The notes below the pieces were generated by a model. That model did no database searches. It was not told where the DNA came from and saw only the letters and a program-made list of their open reading frames with translations. Of a stretch of DNA of 64,000 nt, positions 8,533 through 17,366 are shown piece by piece. Position numbers and translations under genes: made by a program. Where the stretch lies: assembly GCF_024753255.1 (NCBI RefSeq), contig NZ_JANUHA010000006.1:124001-188000 (forward strand), written 5' to 3'. The DNA is from Massilia agri (GTDB lineage Bacteria > Pseudomonadota > Gammaproteobacteria > Burkholderiales > Burkholderiaceae_D). Position 1 is the stretch's first letter, and every line of letters starts with the position of its first letter.

Positions 8533-11439
8533 TCAGGCGGGCAGCGGCTCCGGCTCAGCCTCGCAATGGGCCGGCGCGGGCAGGGCGCGGCGCTGGCGCA
8601 GCAAGGTCTCGAAATCCTCGGCGGCCAGCGGTTTGCTGAAGAAATAGCCCTGCATTTCGTCGCAGCCATGGCTGCGCAGGTAGTCGAGCTGCTCGAGCGT
8701 CTCCACCCCTTCGGCGATCACGGCCAGTTTCAGGTTATGGGCCAGGGCGATGATCGAGGTGACGATGGCTGCGTCGTTGGCGTCGTGGGTAATGTCGGCG
8801 ACAAAGGAGCGGTCGATCTTCAGGACGTCGATCGGGAAGCGCGACAGGTAAGAGAGGCTCGAGTAGCCGGTGCCGAAGTCGTCGATCGACAGGTTCACGC
8901 CCAGTGACTTCATGCGGTGCAGCAACTCCACCGCCGGCGTCACGTCGCTCATGAACAGGCTTTCCGTCAGTTCGATCTCCAGGCAGTCCGGGTCCAGCGC
9001 GGTGTCCCGCAGGACCGATTCCAGGCCGGCGATCAGGTCGGCGGCGCCGAACTGGCGCGCCGACAGGTTCACCGCCACCCGCAGGCGGCCCAGGCCCGCA
9101 TCCTGCCAGGCCTTGTTCTGGGCGCAGGCGGTGCGCAGCACCCAGGCGCCGATCTGCACGATCAGGCCGGTCTCCTCGGCGATGCCGATGAAGCGGTTCG
9201 GCGGCACCATGCCCAGTTCCGGGTGCTTCCAGCGGATCAGGGCTTCCATGCCGACGATCTGGCCGGTCTTGAGGTCCACCTGGGGCTGGTAGTGCAGCAC
9301 GAATTCATTGCGTTCCAGGGCGTTGCGCAGCGCGCCCTCGATGCGCACGCGTTCCAGCGACTCCTCGTTCATGGCCGGGGTGTAGAACTGGAAGTTGTTG
9401 CGCCCCATCTTCTTGGCGCTGTACATCGCGATGTCGGCGTGTTCGATCAGGCTGTCGGCCGGCGTGCCTTCGCTCGGGTAGACCGCCACGCCGATCGAGC
9501 AGGTGACGAAGAATTCCTTGGTGCCGAGCATGACCGGCTGGGCCACCGAATCCATCACGCGCTGCACGATGTCGGGGGTGAGCAGATCGTCGTGGTCTTC
9601 CGACAGGATCACCACGAATTCGTCGCCCGACAGGCGCGCCACGGTGTCGGTGTCGCGCAGCGAGGAGGTCAGGCGCGCCGCCACCGTCATCAGGAGCACG
9701 TCGCCGGCCTTGTGGCCCATGGAATCGTTGACGAACTTGAAGCGGTCGAGGTCGATCAGCATGACCCAGATCGGGCGGCCGTTGCGGTTGGCGTAGGCGA
9801 TCGCCTGGCCCAGGCGGTCCTGCAGCAGCGAGCGGTTCGGCAGGCCGGTCAGCACGTCGTGCTGGGCCACGTGGTGCACGCGCTGCTCGGTCAGCTTGCG
9901 TTCGGTGATGTCGCTGCCGGTGCCGCGGTAGCCGAGCAGCTGTCCCTGGTCGTCGAAGACCGGCTGGCCGTTGACCAGGAACCAGCGGGTGTCGCCGTGT
10001 TCGTCGACGGTGCGGTATTCGAGGTTGGCGAAGGGTTCATGGGCCTTGACCTGGGCGATGTGGGCGCGTCCGTCCTCGGTCTCGAGCAGGGAGGGCACGT
10101 ATTCCCAGCGGGTCTTGCCGAGCACGGTCTCGACCGAGACCCCGGCCTTTTCGGTGAAGCCGCCGGTGACCATGGTGAAGCGCAGATCGCGGTCCTGCTC
10201 CCAGTACCAGTCGGAGGACATCGACACCAGCTGGCGGAAGCGCTGCTCGCTCTGCTGGAGGGCGCGCTCGGCGCGCTCGCGCGCGGCCATGTCTTCGACC
10301 AGGCGGCGGTTGGTGCGGCGCAGGTCGGCGGTGCGCTGGCGCACCAGCTGCTGGACCTTGCGCGCGCGCTGGCCGGACGCCTGCACGAAAGCCGTACCCA
10401 GCAGGGTCATCAGGATGCCGCCGACCAGCAGCGAGGTCGAGGCCATGTGGTCGGCGAGGAAGGGGCGCGGGGCGCCGGCCACCTCGATGCGCCAGGCCTT
10501 GCCGGCCACGCGCAGGATGTCGGCGCTGTGGCTGCTGTGGGCCGGCGCCAGCAGGCTGTCGAGCCAGCTGCGCGCGGCCGCCCTGGTGTCGCCGGTGGAG
10601 AACAGCAGGGTTTTGCCGTCGGCATATTCACCCGCGTAGACCGACACCGCGATGTCGCGCGACGCGTCGCGCGCGTCCAGCAGGCCCGCGTTGTCGAGCG
10701 AGGCGCGCACCAGTTCGGGGCCGCGGATGACGACGGCGGTGTCGCCGGCCAGCATGCCGTGGCGGTCCAGCACCGGCATGATCAGTTCGAAAGCCGGCTG
10801 CGGCTGGGCGTCCTGGGCCAGCTGGAACAGGCTGGTCGCGGCCGCCCGGCCTTCGCCGCGCGCCACTTCGAGCGCACTCATCACCTGCACGTTTTCCGTG
10901 ATGTTCAGGCCAAAGGCGCGCTCGTTGCCGGCCATCGGCTCGATATAGTCGACGATGTGGTAACGCTCGCGCTGCGGGGCAACGGCCAGGCCGCCGCCAT
11001 CGGGGCGCAATTCGGTGAACACGGTGCCCGGGCGTACCCGGCCGAGTTCCGCTTCGACGGCCGCGCGCGCCTCGCCCGGCACCGAGCGGTGGAAATTGAA
11101 GGCCTGGATATAGCCGTGGCGTTGCAGCAAGGCGGCGGTGAAGTCGCGGAACTGCTCGCGGCTGACCGGTTCGCCGCGCGCGAACAGCTGGTTGGTCACG
11201 GTCAGTACCTCGACCGCCTGCTCGATGCCCTGGCGCACGGCGGCCACGCGCTCGTCCGAACGCTGTCCAAAAGCCAGCGCCATATTGTCGTACTCGAGGT
11301 GGCTCACGCCCAGGAACAGGGCGCCGGACGCGGCCAGGCCACCTCCGAGCGTGAGGGCCGCCGTGAGAGTGAGCGACAGGGGCAGGCGACGTAACATCGA
11401 GCGCAAATAGTTCCGCAAAGAAGGCTTGCCAGTAGGCAT
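8533..11439 (-). CDS. CHASE-PAS-GGDEF-EAL cyclic-di-GMP protein
   Basis: 968 residues from ATG 11439 (ATG 11397 is an alternative; neither has a good ribosome binding site). Order: N-terminal membrane segment, periplasmic CHASE domain (about 65-300), second membrane segment near 330-350, a short coiled region, PAS (about 395-515), GGDEF domain (about 520-685) and EAL domain (about 700-950). The diguanylate cyclase signature is S604-GDEF rather than GGDEF, a variant often still active. The EAL signature (Glu732) and the ELTES and DDFGTGYSSL motifs are intact, so phosphodiesterase activity is likely. Role by family: couples an extracellular small-molecule signal to c-di-GMP turnover. No operon partner. 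Confidence 0.92.
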   Translation of the reverse strand: MPTGKPSLRNYLRSMLRRLPLSLTLTAALTLGGGLAASGALFLGVSHLEYDNMALAFGQRSDERVAAVRQGIEQAVEVLTVTNQLFARGEPVSREQFRDFTAALLQRHGYIQAFNFHRSVPGEARAAVEAELGRVRPGTVFTELRPDGGGLAVAPQRERYHIVDYIEPMAGNERAFGLNITENVQVMSALEVARGEGRAAATSLFQLAQDAQPQPAFELIMPVLDRHGMLAGDTAVVIRGPELVRASLDNAGLLDARDASRDIAVSVYAGEYADGKTLLFSTGDTRAAARSWLDSLLAPAHSSHSADILRVAGKAWRIEVAGAPRPFLADHMASTSLLVGGILMTLLGTAFVQASGQRARKVQQLVRQRTADLRRTNRRLVEDMAARERAERALQQSEQRFRQLVSMSSDWYWEQDRDLRFTMVTGGFTEKAGVSVETVLGKTRWEYVPSLLETEDGRAHIAQVKAHEPFANLEYRTVDEHGDTRWFLVNGQPVFDDQGQLLGYRGTGSDITERKLTEQRVHHVAQHDVLTGLPNRSLLQDRLGQAIAYANRNGRPIWVMLIDLDRFKFVNDSMGHKAGDVLLMTVAARLTSSLRDTDTVARLSGDEFVVILSEDHDDLLTPDIVQRVMDSVAQPVMLGTKEFFVTCSIGVAVYPSEGTPADSLIEHADIAMYSAKKMGRNNFQFYTPAMNEESLERVRIEGALRNALERNEFVLHYQPQVDLKTGQIVGMEALIRWKHPELGMVPPNRFIGIAEETGLIVQIGAWVLRTACAQNKAWQDAGLGRLRVAVNLSARQFGAADLIAGLESVLRDTALDPDCLEIELTESLFMSDVTPAVELLHRMKSLGVNLSIDDFGTGYSSLSYLSRFPIDVLKIDRSFVADITHDANDAAIVTSIIALAHNLKLAVIAEGVETLEQLDYLRSHGCDEMQGYFFSKPLAAEDFETLLRQRRALPAPAHCEAEPEPLPA

Positions 11440-11524
11440 GAATACGCAAAGTGTGTCACAAGGCGGCCATGTTCGGCAAACGAAATGTCTCATTTCTTCC
11501 CGCCTCGTGTGGGCGGCGCCCGCT

Positions 11525-12298
11525 TCATCCGCCGCGCCGGGCCAGCCAGGAAAGCAACAGGCGTGCGAGCAGGCGGTTGGACCAGCCGGCGCCGAGGCCC
11601 CGGTTGCGCAGAGTGTCGCGCAGCAGGCGCATGGCGGGACTGGGCTCCCCGTCTGTCCCGGCCGGACGCTGGGCAAACAGGATGGCGTTGTTGCCGGCGA
11701 TGCCGGATAGCCAGCACAGGGCGCCCCCGAAGGCCCGCCGCAGGCGTTGCACCGCAGTCACATAGCCAGGATCATAAGTGAAGATATTTGCCACCAGCAC
11801 GCCGCCGGGCGCCAGCGCCTTGTGGCAGTCGGCGTAGAAAGCCGCGCTCGACAGGCTCGGACACAGGCCCTCGCTATCGAAGCCGTCCACCAGCACGACG
11901 TCGATGCTGCCGGGTGCGGCGAGGGCCAGCCAGGCCGCCCCATCGCAGTGCAGCACCGCTAGCCGCCCGTCGGCCGGCGGCACCGCGAACTGCCCGCGCA
12001 GCGCGATCACGTCCAGGCGCTGCTCCAGCACCGTGATGCGGGTGTCAGGGAAGTGCCGGTGGCAGAATTTCACCAGGGAGCCGCCACCCAGGCCGACCAT
12101 CACGATGTGGCGCGGGCGTGGCGCCAGGAGCACGAAGCACATCATCGCGCGGGTGTAGGCCAGCACCAGGGCCGTCGGGCGCGACAGCCGCATCTCGCTC
12201 TGGATGTCGCCCGGCGTGAACTCGAGCGTGCGGCGGTCGCCCTCGGTGCGCACGATCGGGGCGCGTTCCTGCTTGGGAAGTGGGTGCTGGGCGGGCAT
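11525..12298 (-). CDS. Spermidine-synthase-like methyltransferase-fold protein
   Basis: 257 residues. A Rossmann fold of the spermidine/spermine synthase superfamily: IVMVGLGGGSLVKFCHRHFP (nucleotide or decarboxy-AdoMet loop), ITVLEQRLDVI, DVVLVDGFDSEGL and LAPGGVLVANIF. Proteins of this kind in Betaproteobacteria are usually annotated spermidine synthase-like or fused-methyltransferase; the aminopropyl donor and acceptor residues cannot be confirmed by eye, so the reaction is uncertain. Start at ATG 12298 is the first sensible codon but lacks a strong ribosome binding site. It stands 85 bp upstream of the CHASE-GGDEF-EAL gene on the same strand. Confidence 0.75.
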   Translation of the reverse strand: MPAQHPLPKQERAPIVRTEGDRRTLEFTPGDIQSEMRLSRPTALVLAYTRAMMCFVLLAPRPRHIVMVGLGGGSLVKFCHRHFPDTRITVLEQRLDVIALRGQFAVPPADGRLAVLHCDGAAWLALAAPGSIDVVLVDGFDSEGLCPSLSSAAFYADCHKALAPGGVLVANIFTYDPGYVTAVQRLRRAFGGALCWLSGIAGNNAILFAQRPAGTDGEPSPAMRLLRDTLRNRGLGAGWSNRLLARLLLSWLARRGG

Positions 12299-12415
12299 GG
12301 CCGCAGTATAGGGAAGGACGGGGGAGGGCGGCGCAGCTTGTTGTCGGGCATCCCTTTCTGATAAGCTGATCATTCGAACAAGCCCCCCAAGTACCCAACC
12401 ACGCGGACTTCTTCC

Positions 12416-12689
12416 ATGTTCCTGGACCATCCTTCCATCACCGCCACCAACGCCCAGACCGAGCCGGACCGGATCGAGCGCCTGCAGCGCGTGTACGGCT
12501 ACGCGATGGCCCTGGCCGACAGCGCCGGCAATGCCGAGTTCGTCGAGAAGCTGCCAGTTGCATGACCACAAGGGCACCCTGATCGTGTTCTGGCATGCGC
12601 CGCCCACGAGCGAAGAACAGGACTACTTCCTGCGGGCCTGGGCCAGCAAGGTCGGCGACGGCAGCAGCCTGGTCGAACACGAGTTTTAA
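12416..12689 (+). pseudogene. Small hypothetical gene broken by one frameshift
   Basis: ATG 12416 opens 49 codons (MFLDHPSITATNAQTEPDRI at the start) that stop at TGA 12563-12565. In the +1 frame from about 12555 the coding sense resumes (HDHKGTLIVFW, then EDYFLRAWASKVGDGSSL-like sequence) and ends at TAA 12687-12689. Joined, the product would be about 90 residues. A one-base insertion or two-base deletion around 12554 (CTGCCAG) explains it. It could be a recent mutation, an assembly error or, less likely, programmed frameshifting. It lies 20 bp upstream of the GGDEF gene on the same strand. Confidence 0.6.
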
Positions 12690-12709
12690 CAGCGGGAGAC
12701 CGAGCCTTC

Positions 12710-13882
12710 ATGACGAACCTGGACGCGACCACGATGGTGCTGGTGCTGGCCCTCGGCAACCTGGCGCTGTGCGCGCTGCTGACCTTCTTCGACCACGGCC
12801 CCGTGCGCCCGCCGGCGCTCTCCGCCTGGGCCCTGTCCAAGCAGGTGCAGGCCGGCGCCTGGACCCTGCTGGCCATCGGCGGGGCGGGCGTGGTGCCCGA
12901 GGCGCTGGCGCTGCCGGGCGGCTACGCCCTGCTGTTCGCCGGCGTCGCCGTGGAAGCCGGCGCTGCCTTCGAGCAGGGCGGGCGCCACGGCTGGCGCCGT
13001 CCGACCCTGGTGGCCGGCGCGCTCGCCATCCTGGGCTTCCTCGTCTGCTACTGGATCGACGAGCAGGGGCTGCGCAGCGTCGCCGCCTCGCTCCTGCTGG
13101 GCGGCTTCTACCTGGCCGGCGCCGCGGCGCTGGCCACCGGCTGGCGCAATGCCTCCCTGCTGCAGCGCTTCCTGGCCATCGTCACGGCGGTGCTGGCCCT
13201 GGTGGTGGCCGCGCGCGGCCTGTCGGTGCTGCTGCTGCCGGGCGGCTGGCGCTGGCTCTCGAGCGAACTGCTGCGCCAGCTCTCCAGCATCGCCCTCTAC
13301 CTCCTGATGCTGGCCAATGGCTTCGGCATGCTGCTGCTCGGCCGCGAAGCCGCAAGCCGCGAGCTGGCGCGCCTGGAAGTGGTTGACCCGCTCCTTGATG
13401 TGCCGAATCGCCGCGGCTTCTTCAACGCCCTGGCGCCCTGGATGGCGCTGGCGCGCCGCCCGGGGCTGCCGACCGCGCTGGTGGTGCTCGACCTGGACGA
13501 CTTCAAGCGCGTCAACGACGGCTACGGTCACCCGGCCGGCGACACCGTGCTGCGCCACGTGGTGGACCTGTGCCGGCGCCAGCTGCGCGATTCCGACCTG
13601 GTCGGCCGCCTGGTCGGGGTCGAGTTCGCGATCCTGCTGCCGCGCACCAATGCCGACGAGGCGGCGCTGGTCGCGGAACGCATCCGCGCCGCCATCGCCA
13701 GCTCGCCGGTGAAGAGCGAGCGCGCATTGATTTCGATGACAGCCAGCTTCGGCGTCACCGTGATCCGCCCGGAAGACAGCACCGTGACCCTGTTCCAGCG
13801 CGCCGACGATGCCCTGCAGGCCTCCAAGCGCGCCGGCCGCAACCGGGTCAGCCAGGCCGTCGTCGCGCCGGTCGAGGCTTGA
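12710..13882 (+). CDS. Membrane GGDEF-domain protein with degenerate signature
   Basis: 390 residues. About six hydrophobic helices fill residues 8-215 (a MASE-like, unclassified sensor), followed by a GGDEF domain at about 225-380. The substrate-side motifs LDLDDFKRVND and GHPAGD are present, but the signature that should read GGDEF is V302-G-V-E-F, with both the first Gly and the catalytic-site Asp/Glu replaced by Val. By family knowledge such a domain is probably inactive as a diguanylate cyclase and may act as a GTP- or c-di-GMP-sensing or scaffolding domain. GGGAG lies before the ATG. Confidence 0.85.
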   Translation: MTNLDATTMVLVLALGNLALCALLTFFDHGPVRPPALSAWALSKQVQAGAWTLLAIGGAGVVPEALALPGGYALLFAGVAVEAGAAFEQGGRHGWRRPTLVAGALAILGFLVCYWIDEQGLRSVAASLLLGGFYLAGAAALATGWRNASLLQRFLAIVTAVLALVVAARGLSVLLLPGGWRWLSSELLRQLSSIALYLLMLANGFGMLLLGREAASRELARLEVVDPLLDVPNRRGFFNALAPWMALARRPGLPTALVVLDLDDFKRVNDGYGHPAGDTVLRHVVDLCRRQLRDSDLVGRLVGVEFAILLPRTNADEAALVAERIRAAIASSPVKSERALISMTASFGVTVIRPEDSTVTLFQRADDALQASKRAGRNRVSQAVVAPVEA

Positions 13883-13900
13883 GCCCGGGCGCGCCGCGGC

Positions 13901-13934
13901 GCGTCACCGTGCTGTCACATGGCGCTCGTATGCT
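13901..13934 (+). promoter_or_regulatory. Putative Pho box and -10 upstream of ppx/gppA-like gene
   Basis: GCGTCAC (13901-13907), CGTG, CTGTCAC (13912-13918) matches two 7-bp PhoB half-sites separated by 4 bp; the second is perfect and the first matches 5 of 7. TATGCT (13929-13934) follows 10 bp later as a possible -10, the same spacing as in the pstS promoter of this window. The gene starts at 13965. Confidence 0.5.
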
Positions 13935-13964
13935 GCGGCTTCACGCAGCAAGAGCGCCATCACG

Positions 13965-14945
13965 ATGCACTTTCCCGATTCCCCTCGTTACGCCGCCGTC
14001 GAACTCGGCTCCGACAGTTTTCGCCTCCACGTCGCCCGCGTCGAGGGCGGCGAGATTCACCTGGAAGCCTCGCTCGCCGAGCGGGTGGCGCTGGCCGCCT
14101 CCTTCGAGGACGACGGCAGCCTGTGCGAGGTCGCGATGCGGCGCGCGGTGGCCTGCCTGCGCGAATTCGCGCGCATCCTCGATCTCTGGCGTCCACAGGC
14201 GGTTCGGGTGGTCGCCACCGTGGCGCTGCGCATGGCGCGCAACGCGTCCGTTTTCCTCCCCGCGGCGGAAGGTGCGCTGCGCCGCCCGATCGAGCTGATC
14301 GCCGGCGACGAGGCCGGACGCCTGGTTTGCATGGGCGTGGCCTCCACCTTGCCGCACAGCGATGCGCCGCGACTGGTGCTCGACATCGGCAGCGCCACGA
14401 CCGAGCTGGTGCTGGGGCAGGGCGACGTCATCGAGCGCATCGAATCCTTTCCGGTCGGCGCGCTGCGCCAGAGCCTCAGCTTCTTCCCGGGCGGGTCCAT
14501 CGATGCCGCAGGCTTCGACGCGGCCGTGCGCTCGGGGCGCAGCCGCTTCGCCGAGACGGCGCTGGCCCGGCGCTGCCCGAATCAGGCGTGGGGCGCCTGT
14601 GGCACCGTGCGGGCGCTGGCCGAGATCGCGCAAGAGGATGGCCTGTCCGACGGGCCGCTCGACCGCGACTGCCTGCTGGCGCTGCGCGGGCGTTTCCTTG
14701 AAGCGGGCCATGTGGCGCGAATTCGCCTGGCCTGGTCGGCCGCCGCGCGTGCGCCGCACCTTGCAGGGGGACTGGCCCTGCTGCTCGCGCTGATGGAGGA
14801 ATACGGTATCGAGACGGTCCTGGCGGCGCAGGCCGGACTGCGCGTCGGGGCGATCTGGGAGCTGCATCGGCGTACCGCGACGCTCACACCACCGCCCGGC
14901 CTGAGAGCGCCTGACAAGACCGTTCGACATACCGTCAGCAGATGA
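13965..14945 (+). CDS. Ppx/GppA family phosphatase-like protein (short form)
   Basis: 326 residues, matching only the two N-terminal actin-like subdomains of exopolyphosphatase / pppGpp phosphatase, against about 500 residues for full Ppx or GppA. Family motifs: AAVELGSDSFRLHVA (phosphate-binding loop 1), VATVALRMARNASVF, AGDEAGRLVCMGVA and LVLDIGSATTELVLG (loop 2 with the DxGSxxTE pattern). Likely reaction: hydrolysis of terminal phosphate from polyphosphate or pppGpp; the short form cannot be assigned to one. ATG 13965 puts VELGSDSF at the correct distance from the start. A Pho-box-like element upstream suggests control by phosphate starvation. Confidence 0.85.
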   Translation: MHFPDSPRYAAVELGSDSFRLHVARVEGGEIHLEASLAERVALAASFEDDGSLCEVAMRRAVACLREFARILDLWRPQAVRVVATVALRMARNASVFLPAAEGALRRPIELIAGDEAGRLVCMGVASTLPHSDAPRLVLDIGSATTELVLGQGDVIERIESFPVGALRQSLSFFPGGSIDAAGFDAAVRSGRSRFAETALARRCPNQAWGACGTVRALAEIAQEDGLSDGPLDRDCLLALRGRFLEAGHVARIRLAWSAAARAPHLAGGLALLLALMEEYGIETVLAAQAGLRVGAIWELHRRTATLTPPPGLRAPDKTVRHTVSR

Positions 14946-15455
14946 AGGGCAGGAAGGCGAAAGGAAGGCATGATGTATGTCTGCTCGCAACCCCTAGTTG
15001 ACCTCGCCGAGTGCAGGAAACCAGACTACAAGTCGAGAAATCACATTACGGCCGGATGATGGTCAACGATCAAGTCGTGACACTTGAATACCCATTCCGG
15101 ACCGCCAGGTTGGCCAAACACCTCATCGCGCCGCAGCAGGCGCTCACCGAAAGCATCGTTATCCAGCTCCTTCTTGACTCTTCGGGGAGCCATGATCCTG
15201 TTCCCAACAAGCGTCAAAGGTGGGGATCGCCCTTGGTCTTCTCCAGGAGATGTACCCGGAACACGGCCTCACTTGTCTCCGAATGGTGGAGCATCCCGGT
15301 TTCCCGCTGAAAGCTTCCCCTACATCCACAAGGGCAGTTCCACAGATCCGACTTTTTATGGGAAAACACTCCTTGGTTCATCGGCAGTGCATTTCATTCC
15401 AGTCGGGGCCGGCGAAGGAGAGGCTTCTGGCCAGTGCTACCCGGTAGACCTATCG
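14946..15455. other. Low-GC stretch with possible gene remnants
   Basis: About 510 bp with no gene I can defend. A plus-strand frame near 15220-15310 (ALGLLQEMYPEHGL, CLRMVEHPGFPLK) and another near 15310-15470 (TDPTFYGKTLLGSSAVHFIP) look protein-like but lie in different frames and lack a start with a ribosome binding site. A decayed gene is possible. Base composition is lower in GC than in the flanking genes. Confidence 0.4.
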
Positions 15456-15893
15456 TTAGACGTTCTGTAGAAGCGAAACGTAACCTGCAAACTCGTTTTG
15501 CCAGTCGCCATAGACCGCCGTCAGGTTACATCGAGGGCACCTACATGCCACATACAACCACCGGACGTCTTCTGAGTTATCGTACAAAGCAACGCCGATC
15601 GAAACCTCTAAATCGTCGCTTCCGCATGGACATCCACATTCTTCGAGTTCAGCGTCCTCAAGATACTCTTCGCTGTCACCGATCGGATGCTGGACATCAC
15701 ATTCAGAGCATTGACGAACAGCAGCGCCTTCGTTCTCGTCTAACCAGAGTCGGAAAATTCCACTACCACAGCTGCATACAGCATCTGCAAAATGTTGAGC
15801 CAAATAGCCGTTGCGCTTGCTATATCTTTTGATTTCACTGTGAATGTCGGCACGACCATCGCCATACCAGTACTGACCGCGTTTCGTAAGCAT
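15456..15893 (-). CDS. Cysteine-rich (zinc-ribbon-like) hypothetical protein
   Basis: 145 residues, acidic, with four Cys clusters: CSCG, CSEC, CGCPCG and CRCPRC, suggesting one or two structural zinc sites. The N-terminus MLTKRGQYWYGDGRADIHSE and the C-terminal WQNEFAGYVSLL look well conserved. I do not know a function; my impression is that relatives occur beside toxin-immunity loci in Proteobacteria. AAGGGGA lies about 10 bp before ATG 15893. First of several small minus-strand genes with lower GC than their surroundings, which suggests acquisition by transfer. Confidence 0.75.
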   Translation of the reverse strand: MLTKRGQYWYGDGRADIHSEIKRYSKRNGYLAQHFADAVCSCGSGIFRLWLDENEGAAVRQCSECDVQHPIGDSEEYLEDAELEECGCPCGSDDLEVSIGVALYDNSEDVRWLYVACRCPRCNLTAVYGDWQNEFAGYVSLLQNV

Positions 15894-15994
15894 CTACGGC
15901 GTCCCCTTTGATCATCAATGGCACGTCTCAACGGCTCTTGCGCAGAATAACTGCACCCGACGGCCGCTATTAGCCCCTGCGTGGTCGTTGGCGC

Positions 15995-16219
15995 TCATTC
16001 TTTGACTATCTTGTCCAGCTCCGCATTGGCTTTTCTGGGTGTGCGGGTGCGGACAAGTCCCTCGAGCGCTACTCCGATGGCGACACTAATGCCAACCCCA
16101 AGGGCCAAACTACCGGACACAAGACCGATGCTACATCCGATCGCGATGGATATCGGCAGTAGGCGGTAGGACTGCACAGGACCTTCACTTCCGCGTTTCA
16201 CGTTTTCCGTCTTTGCCAT
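15995..16219 (-). CDS. Small membrane protein with Gly-rich helices
   Basis: 74 residues. A charged N-terminus (MAKTENVKRGSEGP) is followed by two hydrophobic Gly-rich segments (LLPISIAIGCSIGLVSGSLA and LGVGISVAIGVALEGLV), then a basic tail. TAGGAGC 6 bp upstream fixes the start at ATG 16219; the frame is open further upstream without a site. Gly-rich paired helices could oligomerise in the membrane. Its position among immunity-like genes makes a membrane immunity or toxin-related role conceivable, but nothing in the sequence proves it. Confidence 0.55.
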   Translation of the reverse strand: MAKTENVKRGSEGPVQSYRLLPISIAIGCSIGLVSGSLALGVGISVAIGVALEGLVRTRTPRKANAELDKIVKE

Positions 16220-16402
16220 ACCAGCTCCTAACGTTGCAATGACCTCATTAAAGGACCGCTTTTGGCCGATCTCGGCCGTTGAGCTCAACATAGCAGGCTC
16301 CGAAGGCAGGAAGATCGGAGACTGTCGTGAACAACAAGAATCAATCCAGAGCGCATGCGGCGTTGCACGAGGGTTGTCGGCTTTCCCTGCTGCCCCGGGC
16401 CG

Positions 16403-16858
16403 TCACCGATGGGTAGCAAAATGCTTTCGCAGGCGAGCTTCCATGTGCTGAGCGTCCCAGACCGCCGCTCGTTCGAGATTCATGCACATCTCTTTGCAAG
16501 ACGGGTGAATTTCGCCTGTCACGCTGTAATAGATTGAATATTGACCAGTCAATATATCTTGCATGAAATATTGGCGCTCTCGCGCGAGTTCCGGCTTAAG
16601 GAGTCTTTGATCTACAATCTTCCAGCGTCTACTGCGAACGGCGGAGTTCATGACGGAGACGATAAACGCGATCGGTTGCGTATAGATCGCCTCGTACGAA
16701 GAAGCCGGGCCGTTCACGAGTCCGTCGTAAAACGCAAGTTCCGACTTGCTGACAATGCGCCCGTACGCAAAATTCCCTTCGCCCAGGTCAAGCTCTACAA
16801 GTCCACCGATCAGGATCCGCTGCTTGCCTGTCTCAACGCGTTTGCTTTCTGTATCCAT
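16403..16858 (-). CDS. Imm26-like immunity protein candidate
   Basis: 151 residues from ATG 16858. The N-terminal half has the layout of the Imm26 family: a beta-rich start (GGLVELDLGEGNFAYGRIV, then SELAFYDGL) followed by PIAFIVSVMNSAVRSRRWKIV, i.e. the 'FAYGRV...iaFYD...piaF.V.v...RWkiIG' pattern I associate with proteins that neutralise polymorphic toxins. The C-terminal 50 residues are not recognised. No cognate toxin gene is present, so this would be an orphan immunity gene. Family assignment is from memory and needs a profile search. Low GC compared with neighbouring operons. Confidence 0.6.
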   Translation of the reverse strand: MDTESKRVETGKQRILIGGLVELDLGEGNFAYGRIVSKSELAFYDGLVNGPASSYEAIYTQPIAFIVSVMNSAVRSRRWKIVDQRLLKPELARERQYFMQDILTGQYSIYYSVTGEIHPSCKEMCMNLERAAVWDAQHMEARLRKHFATHR

Positions 16859-17005
16859 GACATCCAGTTGTCGTTCCAAAAAACCTTGCTGGCCCAGTGG
16901 ACGGTGCAAAATGGGATAAGGCGTTCCTCGTGTTCAGCGCCCAAATCAAAGGTCCACTTTTGGACCCATTGCAGACGTCAGCTTCTGTCTGGCTACAGTC
17001 GCCGA

Positions 17006-17302
17006 TCAATCACGCCAGCGGACCGAACTGCCGATTCCGAGAGCGACCTCTGCTGCATTCATTGCCTCGGAAAGTGTCGGGTAACCACCTCCTCCCGCAT
17101 TGTAGTGGCCGCGTAGAGTGGTACTTCCATGTTCAACATAGAAGGTTACTCGCTCATGATCATCCGCGAGCTCCGGCGGATCTTCATAGTCTCCAGATCC
17201 ATAGCAGACTGGACTGCGCATAATCCGTATGTCGCAGGTGACTTCCCCGTCATACAAGAACGTTCCCGTTTTAGCGACTTCTTGGCCCGGTTGAAGGTCC
17301 AT
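17006..17302 (-). CDS. Small acidic hypothetical protein in immunity-like island
   Basis: 98 residues, soluble and beta-rich (TFLYDGEVTCDIRIM, VTFYVEHGSTTLRGHYNAGG), with the phrase VCYGSGDYEDPPELADD in the middle. GGGAG lies about 8 bp before ATG 17302. No family recognised. Same strand and same lower-GC composition as the Imm26-like and Cys-rich genes, so I group it with them; an immunity role is inference from context only. Confidence 0.6.
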   Translation of the reverse strand: MDLQPGQEVAKTGTFLYDGEVTCDIRIMRSPVCYGSGDYEDPPELADDHERVTFYVEHGSTTLRGHYNAGGGGYPTLSEAMNAAEVALGIGSSVRWRD

Positions 17303-17366
17303 ATATGCGCTCCCAGTCCCAAATGTGGAATTTCAGCAAGGTCCGCTCCTGGTCGACAACGCCAGG

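Noticed and set aside
12554..12565. Programmed frameshift site
   Set aside because: No slippery heptamer or clear stimulatory structure; mutation or sequencing error is more likely.
15220..15470. Plus-strand protein-like frames
   Set aside because: They change frame, have no start signal and I recognise no family; kept only as a possible remnant.
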